Origin: Ridgeia piscesae
Taxonomy: Eukaryota > Annelida > Polychaeta > Sabellida > Siboglinidae
Assembly: GCA_025642075.2 (NCBI GenBank)
Contig: JAODUO010000428.1
Coordinates: forward strand, 16,001 to 80,000
Direction: 5' to 3'
Length of the DNA stretch: 64,000 nt
This document shows, one piece after another, positions 1 through 11,600 of the stretch. How positions within the stretch are numbered: the stretch's first letter is position 1; every line of letters begins with the position of its first letter. The position numbers and the translations under genes were made by a program. The notes beneath the pieces were generated by a model. The model saw only the letters and a list, made by a program, of their open reading frames with translations, searched no databases and had not been told where the DNA came from.

Positions 1-80
1 GTCGCTCCTGCACCAGTTTCACAGACTTTCCTTCTGAGATTCCACTTGGACAGATTATTGAAAGACCTGTAGCATGTTGG

Positions 81-1002
81 TCAGACCACAGCAGACACGG
101 TGGACAGACCACAGCAGACACGGTGGACAGACCACAGCAGACACGGTGGACAGACCACAGCAGACACGGTGGACAGACCACAGCAGACACGGTGGACAGA
201 TCACAGCAGACACGGTGGACAGACCACAGCAGACACGGTGGACAGACCACAGCAGACACGGTGGACAGACCACAGCAGACACGGTGGACAGACCACAGCA
301 GACACGGTGGACAGACCACAGCAGACACGGTGGACAGACCACAGCAGACACGGTGGACAGACCACAGCAGACACGGTGGACAGACCACAGCAGACACGGT
401 GGACAGACCACAGCAGACACGGTGGACAGACCACAGCAGACACGGTGGAACAGACCACAGCAGACACGGTGGACAGACCACAGCAGACACGGTGGACAGA
501 CCACAGCAGACACGGTGGACAGACCACAGCAGACACGGTGGACAGACCACAGCAGACACGGTGGACAGACCACAGCAGACACGGTGGACAGACCACAGCA
601 GACACGGTGGACAGACCACAGCAGACACGGTGGACAGACCACAGCAGACACGGTGGACAGACCACAGCAGACACGGTGGACAGACCACAGCAGACACGGT
701 GGACAGACCACAGCAGACACGGTGGACAGACCACAGCAGACACGGTGGACAGACCACAGCAGACACGGTGGACAGACCACAGCAGACACGGTGGACAGAC
801 CACAGCAGACACGGTGGACAGACCACAGCAGACACGGTGGACAGACCACAGCAGACACGGTGGACAGACCACAGCAGACACGGTGGACAGACCACAGCAG
901 ACACGGTGGACAGACCACAGCAGACACGGTGGACAGACCACAGCAGACACGGTGGACAGACCACAGCAGACACGGTGGACAGACCACAGCAGACACGGTG
1001 GT
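81..1002. repeat. 23-bp minisatellite, about 40 copies
   Basis: The unit acagaccacagcagacacgg+tgg is repeated almost without change; one unit near 449 has an extra A and one near 200 has a C-to-T change. Because 23 is not a multiple of three and the unit has no stops in several frames, it produces long spurious open frames on both strands. It lies in the intron or flank upstream of the first recognised furin exon. Confidence 0.97.
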
Positions 1003-3224
1003 CTGTCTACGGAATGTGCTTTCTTCCACTGACGTGATCGTTATGTTTGTTTTTACGATTGTGGCATTTTGGGGTCATAGTAGTTCATTTTTCATGTCGG
1101 CTTAAAGTGGGTTGTGTGTAGTCTTCCAGCAGGGGCAGTGGTCACAGGGGAGTGGTGAGATTCACATTCAAAAACTGGTCGAGGTTGAGGTAAAAGAAGG
1201 AATAGTGTAAGGTATGTGGAAGGGTGCAGAATAACCTGTTCTGGATGTTGTTCCCAGGTACGCTGTTAAACAGTACCCTGGAGATACAACCTCACTTCAC
1301 TGATATATCTGGGTTTCTGGGTCTACCATTGGTGGCTGCCTTCACCTGGGTACTGGGTCCAACCTCTCTGTTAGAGACACGACCTGCCTCTGAATATAAT
1401 CTGTACTGGAGTTATCTTATATCAAGCTCTGCTTTCTTACCCGTTACTGTATTTCTTATAACTTTGGTTCAGCAGTATAGTAATCATCTAAATTGTGACT
1501 AATGTTTGATTGATGTATATTTTACAGTAATGCTTTGATGTCAGATTAGGTTAATAGGTTACTTATTTCACCTTTCACCAACATTTTAACTGAAGCCCTA
1601 AATTGAATGTCAAGGTCAGATAGTCAGCTGTGGTACTTGTTTACGAAGAGGGTTTATAGGTTCTCTGACATAGCTCAATGTGGTCTATCAAGGGTCCTCT
1701 GTCATAGCTCAATGTGGTCTGTCATGGGTCTTCTGTCACAGCTCAATGTGGTCTGTCATGGGTCTTCTGTCACAGCTCAATGTGGTCTGTCATAGGTCCT
1801 CTGTCATAGCTCAATATAGTTTGTTATGTGTCCTCTGTCATAACTCAATGTAGTTTCTGATGGATCATCTGTCATGACTCATTAGGTGTACATTATGTGG
1901 CTAGGTGTGGATTATATGGCTATAATTTACTTGATTATTATACTATTTAAAGTTGTTTATTATATTCAGTTGGCTTTGTTGACATTTTCCTCAAACACTG
2001 TTACTACGGAGATAGCACTGTAACCTCAAATATAATGAAGTAAACAGTTTAGATGATCTTTACTAAGTCACAGATGTATAATTTCTGCAGACCTGAGTAA
2101 CTTAACTCTTCCGTTATCGTGAATAAAACGGTAAGCAGTGCGTAGGCCTTTTGAGAATCTCAATCCAGATGTTTCGGATGTGGCAGAAATTGCCACCAAT
2201 AACTGTCATGATTGAGGCAAAGTTGCCACCATGTGTTCGCGTGTACACGTGTTTTTCTAACTAAGCACACTTGTGGGCAGCACGTGTGTGATGGCTGGCA
2301 GTGTTGATGTCCACGTGTCTAGATGTCAGGCTACAATAAGACAATGTGCCTCACACTGAAGCAGCCCTTTGACAACAACAACAACAACAACGTCCTCACA
2401 TAAAGGAAGCCTGAAACAGTTGTTGCGTAGATGTGGTGGGTCTGTAGAAGAAGTTGTAGTGATACATTCCGCCTGGGCTGTTCTATTTATACCCGTGCGT
2501 GTGCTGACGTTAGATCTGGTTGTTTTTGCAGCAGGCGATGGATGTGAGGCAGTGCGTGATCTTTTTACTGTTTACACATCATTTCTGACATTTGATCTGA
2601 CATCAAAGCCGTGGCACGGACTCGGTGTTGGTTGTGACACGAGTGTCAGGCGACGAATGTGGTAGGCTGTCAGCACGGCCTCCATTGAGGTCTGTCAGCA
2701 AGCGTCAGCAAGTGGCCGCCCTCCAATGCTATGCCAGCGGCTCAAATTCAAATCTTGCAGTAGTCATGGAGAAGTATCACGCAATAGACAAAGTGGCTTT
2801 GGTCAGTGTTGGCCTTGCTCAGGGATGACCACAGCTGGCCACAGTCCACTGGTCTTTATCACTATGAGTCCTTGCCTCCTGCTTCTCACTGTCCACTCAG
2901 TGACCCAAGCACATGTCCACTTACCAGGTCATCTCAGTATGGTCAGCACTGCCTCACCAGAGGTCAATCTGGGTGTGTCCACTCAGTGGTGTGGATCATC
3001 TTAAGAGGTTGTCCTCCATGAATACGTCCCACTGGAACTGGACCAGTTGATTAGACAACATTGACTTGGGGGGAAACTGGAGCCATTTTAACCAGATTAT
3101 TTTAATTAACTTATTTATGTAAATCTATTTTATCCAAATTTATTACTTGCTTGGTTGTTTATTTTAGTCTATTGTTGCTGCATGTGTCAGTGATGGAAAG
3201 GACCCCCATATCCTGGAACTTCTA

Positions 3225-3227
<3 letters not shown>
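1003..3227. other. Unique sequence with a small 34-bp repeat
   Basis: Mostly unique, AT-rich intronic or intergenic sequence. A degenerate 34-bp repeat (core gctcaatgtggtctgtcatg) occupies about 1660-1870 in six or so copies. I see no supported exon. Short open frames near 1224-1502 and 2369-3021 show no recognisable protein. Confidence 0.5.
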
Positions 3228-3282
<55 letters not shown>

Positions 3283-3292
3283 TATAATATAC
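3228..3292. repeat. (TA)n microsatellite
   Basis: About 65 bp of alternating TA with two small interruptions near its end. Confidence 0.97.
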
Positions 3293-4009
3293 AGAAGATG
3301 GCATGTTATGCTCTATTGGACAGATCTTGTCTTTATGGATAGACTTCATGAAATTCGCAAATTTGAAGATTAGACAAAACTGCTATGTACAACAAGTTGG
3401 TGACAGGGTATATGACATTGTAGTTATGTACAGCTTTGTTGAAACCAAATTGTAGCTGGGACAAATTGTCTAGAACTGGCATTTGGCATTAGTTTGAATG
3501 GAGGGCAACAAGTTATCATATAAATAAATAATACTAAGTTTGTTTCTCTATGGCAGCCATAGTGGCTGAAAAGTACAATAAGAACTTTGTTACAGATAAA
3601 ACAATTCATTAAAGTATATTAGTAAAATTATATAATATGAAATTATAACTGATTAGAATGTCTGGTAAAATTGTAAAACAATAAAATAAAGTAGGATAAT
3701 AATTTGACTATAATCTGAATATATAAAATGTGACTAATTAAAATTGAAGAAGAACTATAAAAGATTTAGTAAATGTAGATTAGTTAAAATATAGATGGAA
3801 TACATGTACAACCTGAATAAGTGAAATTATAACTAATTAAAATGTCTAAATTGTGTAAAATAGAATAAATAGCTAAAAGGAAGATTCACAGTCAGTTGCA
3901 AGTAATATTCGTGTGTGACGAGGAATGTCCAGTTACTGGCAATTACAGAGTTCGTGTGGGACCAATGAGTTCTTAAAACATCCAGCAGTGCATGGAGGGC
4001 CACGGTGTG
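3293..4009. other. AT-rich unique sequence
   Basis: Very AT-rich sequence with repeated attaaaat-like words (3600-3870). No exon, RNA gene or clear mobile element is seen. Confidence 0.5.
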
Positions 4010-4108
4010 GAGGAAGGGAAGGGAAGGGAAGGGAAGGGAAGGGAAGGGAAGGGAAGGGAAGGGAAGGGAAGGGAAGGGAAGGGAAGGGAAGGGAAGGGAA
4101 GGGAAGGG
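4010..4108. repeat. (GGGAA)n purine microsatellite
   Basis: About 19 perfect copies of gggaa give a 95-bp purine-only strand, able in principle to form triplex or G-rich structures. Confidence 0.97.
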
Positions 4109-5063
4109 AGACTGACCCCACCCACCATGTCTAACCTGTTCCCTAACCACTGTCTAGGGATCCAGCAACATTCTACACCAGAAATAGGTGGTCCTTTCCC
4201 TGGAGGCTCTGCTTCCCAGGAGCATAACTGGCGTGGCACTGCACTGCAGCCACAGCTGTTCCAGTTTGGAGTGGTCCTCTCGTTTCCGGTCAACGTGGGA
4301 GAAAACAGGCTTCAGTCCCAGCTCATTTCCCATGGCTGGGGGCAAAGGCTGTAGGAGCAGGCAGAGATTGGATGTAAAAATGACAAAAGATACTCCCTGA
4401 TACTCTTGATTTAGTAAGTATTAGTCTAGGCAGGTTTAACGGTTGTGTGACTTTGACTTCCCATTTCCAATGGTAGCAGTTTCCTTCATTTCCTTGTGGT
4501 ATACAGCTGTTCACAGCATGACTTGTAAAGTTACATGAAAGGGGCACTACCGTGAAGACAGGGTGGTTTGTTGTTACCAGTTGATTGTCAACAAAGTCAT
4601 CTCGTATTTGAGGATGTTAGTTTTCATAGTTGACACTCTACCACTAATAAGAAACACTCCCATTCTCATGTTAAAATACTCTAAATTTATGGAAATAAAT
4701 TTTTATCATTCTACCTGCAGACCTGGTAATGAAATTGAACTTGATGTTTTTTCTTTGGTCTGTCGCGTAGTGTGGGGCTAAACAGAAATTAGGTCAGATT
4801 GCTAAAAACAAGTTTGGTCTGTTGTTTAGCGTGGCTAAACAGAAGTTAGGTCTGTCAAGATTTTAATATTTGTACAAAAATGCACACAGATTTCAAGCTC
4901 ACAAAACTATGTCTTGGGGTGTTTGTGTTTGTGGCGTGAACAAATTAATAATCTGAGTTTGTGTGTGTACAGTACTGAACATACAATTTGAGTATGTATT
5001 TGTATGTGTGTACATATACATACAATTTGAGTTTGTGTATATGTGTGTACATACAATTTGAAT
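4109..5063. other. Unique sequence
   Basis: No supported gene. Short words such as acatacaatttgagt recur near 4975-5060 and again at 5225, bracketing the GT repeat. Confidence 0.4.
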
Positions 5064-5065
5064 TT

Positions 5066-5125
<60 letters not shown>

Positions 5126-5224
5126 AGTGCTGTGCGTCAGTGCTGTGCGTCAGTGCTGTGATGTGTGTGTGTGTGTGGTGTGTGGTTGGTGTATGTGTGT
5201 GTGTGTGTGGTGTGTGTGTGTGTA
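5064..5224. repeat. (GT)n microsatellite, interrupted
   Basis: About 60 bp of pure GT, then three copies of cagtgctgtg and further GT-rich sequence. Confidence 0.95.
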
Positions 5225-5975
5225 CACATACAATTTGAGTTAGATTAGTAAAATTGCCAAACATTTTGTTGTTCAAAACTCACTGTGGCTGTAAACAAAT
5301 AAACAGACCTGAGCGGGTAACCACCAGGAGCAAGTGAGGAACGGTTGTTATTCCTGATCATTATGCATGATCAACAATAAGATTCTCATTCTTGAAATAG
5401 ACAAATAATTATTAGTTAAAATTATATTAGATCACAGACGAATGGTTATGTACCCAGCAAAAACAGACACTGATTACTTGTGTTAAATTGGATCCGATTG
5501 ACTGTGTACTCTTGTTACATGCAATCGATCATTGTTGTTGCATCTTATTTAGATTACATACGCCTGGTTGGGTTGACCTGACTGATGGCTGCTTTGTGTT
5601 TTGTAGATGTTTCATGCTCAGTAATAAGGAAATGTCAGGAAGGAGGAAGTGTAACTTTTTAACCATGTGTTGAATTAGTCACAACTTCCTGTTCAGTGTC
5701 GACTAGATGTGTTCAAAGTTGTATTTCATGGACGGTTTAATTCAGTGATTACAATGACGCTGGGAACTGACACTGTTGTCATTAACAGATTGTATAGATC
5801 AGTGAAATATAGTAATAATAATATTACAAAAACAACTTACTATACCTGGAGTAATATTCTCCATGTTTTGTAAATATTTGTAGGAGACCGGCAAGTTGAA
5901 GTGTTTGTTTTGAAGCACTCGCGTTTTATTCATTACTATTAATTATAAAATGATGGCGGTAAAACAAATCTGTAA
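5225..5975. other. Unique sequence
   Basis: Nothing recognisable. AT-rich with short open frames only. Confidence 0.4.
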
Positions 5976-6105
5976 AGGGGACACCTGATTAGAGGAGACA
6001 TCTGACTACAGGGGACACCTGATTACAGGAGACACCTGACTACAGGAGACACCTGACTACAGGAGACACCTGATTACAGGGGACACCTGATTATAGGGGA
6101 TAGGT
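5976..6105. repeat. 17-bp tandem repeat, about 7 copies
   Basis: The unit is aggagacacctgactac with variants ggggacacctgattac. Confidence 0.85.
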
Positions 6106-6165
6106 CTCTGAGGTGTGTTCTAGGGAGAATGGAGTCTGAGCCAGGACAATTGTGGGTCCTGTGTG

Positions 6166-6716
6166 GGTCCTCTAGACAGTGGCAGTCCTCTAGACAGTGG
6201 CAGTCCTCTAGACAGTGCCAGTCCTCTAGACAGTGGCAGTCCTATCGACGGTGGTAGTTCTGTAGACAGTGGCAGTCCTCTAGACAGTGGCAGTCCTCTA
6301 GACAGTGGCAGTCCTATCGACAGTGGCAGTCCTCTAGACAGTGGCAGTCCTCTAGACAGTGGCAGTCCTCTAGACAGTGGCAGTCCTATCGACGGTGGTA
6401 GTTCTGTAGACAGTGGCAGTCCTCTAGACAGTGGCAGTCCTCTAGACAGTGGCAGTCCTCTAGACAGTGGCAGTCCTATCGACGGTGGTAGTTCTGTAGA
6501 CGGTGGTAGTTCTGTAGACGGTGGTAGTTCTGTAGACGGTGCCAGTCCTCTAGATGGTGGCAGTCCTATAGACAGTGACAGTCCTATAGACGGTGGTAGT
6601 TCTGTAGACGGTGCCAGTCCTCTAGATGGTGGCAGTCCTCTAGACAATGGCAGTCCTCTAGACAGTGGTAGTTCTGTAGACGGTGCCAGTCCTCTAGAAA
6701 GTGGCAGTCCTGCCAC
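6166..6716. repeat. 18-bp minisatellite, about 30 copies
   Basis: The unit cctctagacagtggcagt, with variants cctatcgacggtggtagt, is repeated with full preservation of the 18-bp length. Being a multiple of three it leaves open frames on both strands (SPLDSG on plus, GLPLSR on minus). No splice sites or start context suggest it is translated. Confidence 0.95.
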
Positions 6717-7262
6717 TTCTCTTGGTGACCGTGCAGGCTGCCTGCTTGGTCTATGACATCTTCAATAATATTCTACTACTACTGTGTAGCAATGATGCTG
6801 TGATGTTATGTACTAATATGTAGTGATAAATACTGATAATAATATAATATATTTATTCAGGAAGGCCGTGTTAAACATGTGACACTGACTCACTGTTCAG
6901 CTGTCATGCTGTGATGTTATGTTTCAGGTTTATGGTGAAGACACTTAAATGATAATGTTTCATTTGAGTGCACTGCCAGACATGTACAATTGAAGAAGTA
7001 AATACGTGTTACAGAATCTTTCTGCTGTGTCTGTAGGCGATAAACATGAGCTGTGTGTTCCTGACGTCTATCATTTGGAATCATGCAAAGATTTAGTTAC
7101 AAAGAAACCACACCGGCGTTACATGTTACATGTTACATGACAACATACTTGTGGCATGACATTATCAGCGTGCACACTTAAGCCTAACGGCTCTGAAGAA
7201 ATGCAAATCCAACCCGTTCACCGACATATCATGTTAACCCTCTCCTTGCCGTCATGTTGCAG
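6717..7262. other. Unique intron sequence before exon 1
   Basis: Unique sequence leading to the acceptor ccgtcatgttgcag of the first recognised exon. No further exon is seen. Confidence 0.6.
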
Positions 7263-7361
7263 GTGAGATGGCTGGAGCAGCAGGTAGTGAAACGAAGGGT
7301 TAAGAGGGACAGTCGATCGCGGATGTTCTCCGACCCCATGTGGCCACGCATGTGGTATCTG
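7263..7361 (+). CDS. furin: Furin-like exon 1 of window: end of prodomain and autocleavage site
   Basis: The exon encodes 33 residues starting VRWLEQQVVKRRVKRD, matching the furin VQWLEQQVAKRRTKRD segment. RVKR|D is the expected site where the prodomain is cut off during activation in the endoplasmic reticulum. After it comes a stretch ending FSDPMWPRMWYL, the conserved start of the mature enzyme. It is flanked by acceptor ttgcag and donor gtgagt and has phase 0 at both ends. The next exon in the protein lies 28 kb downstream. The preceding prodomain exon, expected to carry a GDYYHF-like motif, was not found in 1-7262, so the gene starts outside the window or in an exon I could not recognise. 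Confidence 0.93.
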
Positions 7362-8614
7362 GTGAGTGATTGCACTTTTCCCACAATGCACCACATTTGT
7401 TCCCATAAAGCACCACATTTGTAGTGTGGTTTCATCAGTAGCTGTGTCAAAACCCCAAAGCATATGTTCAACATACGTTCTTCCAGGACCAATCTGCCAG
7501 GACCAATCATCCAAGACCAATCCTGCAGGACCAATTGTCCAGGACCAATCCTCCAGGACCAGTCATTACATGATTTTACTCCTCGCCCATGAATAGGTTT
7601 TTTGATAATGAAGACTACGGTATACTGTATTAGTGAGTGAACTGATTTATTTATAAAAATGGTAGGTGGGGTACAAACCGTTTAGAATCAGCTAATGTTG
7701 GTTATTTCTGTATTTGGCATTGAATATTGAATGTTGTTTTTGTGTCATTTGGTGCATATTGGTCACTGAGCACACATTTGACTGTGTTTGATAGAAAGCG
7801 TACATGTGATGTCATGGCTAATATTATGTGCTAGTATTATGTGCTAGTTTTATCTGCTAGTATTATCTGCTAGTATTATATGCCTGTATTATCTGCTAGT
7901 ATTACCTTTTACCAGTGTTTCTCCACTAAATGTTCTGTTTCCTGGTTAAGGGGTCATTCGTGGCAGTTAACAACGTATAAAGCATGCATGAGACGTTCGG
8001 GGTCAGAATAAAACTTTGAGAAAATGTCAATCTCTCGGTGGCATATATTATGGAAACGTCTGCTGCCACCTGGTGTCTCTGACTGATGTTTTTTGTCATG
8101 TACTGATGTAGCACTGTTTAGTGAAAGATTAATTAACTACTGTTATTTACTAGCTGTCATCTTGGAAAGTAACCGTTTGGTGTGGCAAGTTCAGAAAGAC
8201 AAAAAACAAATTTGGTAGAGTAGCTCTTAATAGTTTAATGACTATGACACATATTACATGAATTTTTCGTTCGCGATAATCGTCTTTTAAAACACTATTT
8301 AAGGGAGGCGAGGGGTCTAAGACTTAAAAGTGAGTGCTCACTGTACTAATGGCAATATTTTGGCACTTGTGAACCACCCCTATGTACGCTGGTTGTGCTC
8401 CAAAAAGTTAATGGCCTGTGGAGGAGGAGGACCTGTTTATGTACTGGGAGAGGAGGCAGTGTGGACTGTGGACTCAACTGTGTGACAGAGTGGACATAGT
8501 GTTTGTGTTGACTGTCACTTCCTGGTCTGTGTGTTGACAGCTGGTCAGATTTCCTTTGGCAGTGAACACTCCCAGTGTCATCTGTAGATGTATTTTTACA
8601 GTTTAAGTAATCCG
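7362..8614. other. Start of the 28-kb intron
   Basis: It holds two small repeats: a 13-bp unit ccaggaccaatcc (7485-7562, six copies) and a 13-bp unit ctagtattatctg (7818-7905, about six copies). A CTCF-like motif on the minus strand (CTGCCACCTGGTGT, 8063-8076, 13 of 14 positions) is also present. The rest is unique. Confidence 0.6.
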
Positions 8615-11600
8615 CAGTCTCTTTCCCTCATTCCCTCTCTGTCCTGCCACAGTCACTTCTGTGATGTCTCCATCAGTCTCTTTCCCTCATTCCCCCTCTG
8701 TCCTGCCACAGTCACTTCTGTGATGTCTCCATCAGTCTCTTTCCCTCATTCCCTCTCTGTCCTGCCACAGTCACTTCTGTGATGTCTCCATCAGTCTCTT
8801 TCCCTCATTCCCTCTCTGTCCTGCCACAGTCACTTCTGTGATGTCTCCATCAGTCTCTTTCCCTCATTCCCTCTCTGTCCTGCCACAGTCACTTCTGTGA
8901 TGTCTCCATCAGTCTCTTTCCCTCATTCCCTCTCTGTCCTGCCACAGTCACTTCTGTGATGTCTCCATCAGTCTCTTTCCCTCATTCCCTCTCTGTCCTG
9001 CCACAGTCACTTCTGTGATGTCTCCATCGATCTCTTTCCCTCATTCCCTCTCTGTCCTGCCACAGTCACTTCTGTGATGTCTCCATCAGTCTCTTTCCCT
9101 CATTCCCCCTCTGTCCTGCCACAGTCACTTCTGTGATGTCTCCATCAGTCTCTTTCCCTCATTCCCCCTCTGTCCTGCCACAGTCACTTCTGTGATGTCT
9201 CCATCAGTCTCTTTCCCTCATTCCCCCTCTGTCCTGCCACAGTCACTTCTGTGATGTCTCCATCGATCTCTTTCCCTCATTCCCTCTCTGTCCTGCCACA
9301 GTCACTTCTGTGATGGCTCCATCAGTCTCTTTCCCTCATTCCCCCTCTGTCCTGCCACAGTCACTTCTGTGATGTCTCCATCAGTCTCTTTCCCTCATTC
9401 CCCCTCTGTCCTGCCACAGTCACTTCTGTGATGTCTCCATCGATCTCTTTCCCTCATTCCCTCTCTGTCCTGCCACAGTCACTTCTGTGATGTCTCCATC
9501 GGTCTCTTTCCCTCATTCCCCCTCTGTCCTGCCACAGTCACTTCTGTGATGTCTCCATCGGTCTCTTTCCCTCATTCCCCCTCTGTCCTGCCACAGTCAC
9601 TTCTGTGATGTCTCCATCAGTCTCTTTCCCTCATTCCCTCTCTGTCCTGCCACAGTCACTTCTGTGATGTCTCCATCAGTCTCTTTCCCTCATTCCCTCT
9701 CTGTCCTGCCACAGTCACTTCTGTGATGTCTCCATCAGTCTCTTTCCCTCATTCCCCCTCTGTCCTGCCACAGTCACTTCTGTGATGTCTCCATCGGTCT
9801 CTTTCCCTCATTCCCCCTCTGTCCTGCCACAGTCACTTCTGTGATGTCTCCATCAGTCTCTTTCCCTCATTCCCCCTCTGTCCTGCCACAGTCACTTCTG
9901 TGATGTCTCCATCGGTCTCTTTCCCTCATTCCCTCTCTGTCCTGCCACAGTCACTTCTGTGATGTCTCCATCAGTCTCTTTCCCTCATTCCCTCTCTGTC
10001 CTGCCACAGTCACTTCTGTGATGTCTCCATCAGTCTCTTTCCCTCATTCCCCCTCTGTCCTGCCACAGTCACTTCTGTGATGTCTCCATCAGTCTCTTTC
10101 CCTCATTCCCTCTCTGTCCTGCCACAGTCACTTCTGTGATGTCTCCATCGGTCTCTTTCCCTCATTCCCTCTCTGTCCTGCCACAGTCACTTCTGTGATG
10201 TCTCCATCGGTCTCTTTCCCTCATTCCCTCTCTGCCCTGCCACAGTCACTTCTGTGATGTCTCCATCAGTCTCTTTCCCTCATTCCCCCTCTGTCCTGCC
10301 ACAGTCACTTCTGTGATGTCTCCATCAGTCTCTTTCCCTCATTCCCTCTCTGTCCTGCCACAGTCACTTCTGTGATGTCTCCATCAGTCTCTTTCCCTCA
10401 TTCCCCTCTCTGTCCTGCCACAGTCACTTCTGTGATGTCTCCATCGGTCTCTTTCCCTCATTCCCTCTCTGTCCTGCCACAGTCACTTCTGTGATGTCTC
10501 CATCAGTCTCTTTCCCTCATTCCCTCTCTGTCCTGCCACAGTCACTTCTGTGATGTCTCCATCAGTCTCTTTCCCTCATTCCCTCTCTGTCCTGCCACAG
10601 TCACTTCTGTGATGTCTCCATCGGTCTCTTTCCCTCATTCCCTCTCTGTCCTGCCACAGTCACTACTGCAATGTCTCTATCAGTCTCTTTCCCTCATTCC
10701 CCCTCTGTCCTGCCACAGTCACTTCTGTGATGTCTCCATCAGTCTCTTTCCCTCATTCCCTCTCTGTCCTGCCACAGTCACTTCTGTGATGTCTCCATCG
10801 GTCTCTTTCCCTCATTCCCCCTCTGTCCTGCCACAGTCACTACTGCAATGTCTCTATCAGTCTCTTTCCCTCATTCCCCCTCTGTCCTGCCACAGTCACT
10901 TCTGTGATGTCTCCATCAGTCTCTTTCCCTCATTCCCCCTCTGTCCTGCCACAGTCACTTCTGTGATGTCTCCATCGGTCTCTTTCCCTCATTCCCTCTC
11001 TGTCCTGCCACAGTCACTACTGCAATGTCTCTATCAGTCTCTTTCCCTCATTCCCCCTCTGTCCTGCCACAGTCACTTCTGTGATGTCTCCATCAGTCTC
11101 TTTCCCTCATTCCCTCTCTGTCCTGCCACAGTCACTTCTGTGATGTCTCCATCGGTCTCTTTCCCTCATTCCCTCTCTGTCCTGCCACAGTCACTACTGC
11201 AATGTCTCTATCAGTCTCTTTCCCTCATTCCCTCTCTGTCCTGCCACAGTCACTTCTGTGATGTCTCCATCGGTCTCTTTCCCTCATTCCCTCTCTGTCC
11301 TGCCACAGTCACTTCTGTGATGTCTCCATCAGTCTCTTTCCCTCATTCCCTCTCTGTCCTGCCACAGTCACTTCTGTGATGTCTCCATCAGTCTCTTTCC
11401 CTCATTCCCCTCTGTCCTGCCACAGTCACTTCTGTGATGTCTCCATCAGGGCTCTTTCCCTCATTCCCTCTCTGTCCTGCCACAGTCACTTCTGTGATGT
11501 CTCCATCAGTCTCTTTCCCTCATTCCCCCTCTGTCCTGCCACAGTCACTTCTGTGATGTCTCCATCAGTCTCTTTCCCTCATTCCCTCTCTGTCCTGCCA

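Noticed and set aside
55..1105. Long open frames on both strands over the first array
   Set aside because: They are produced by the 23-bp unit, which has no stops in several frames; the peptides are just rotations of one another.
1224..1502. Hydrophobic open frame as signal-peptide exon of the protease
   Set aside because: It does not resemble a convertase signal peptide or prodomain and has no phase-compatible donor.
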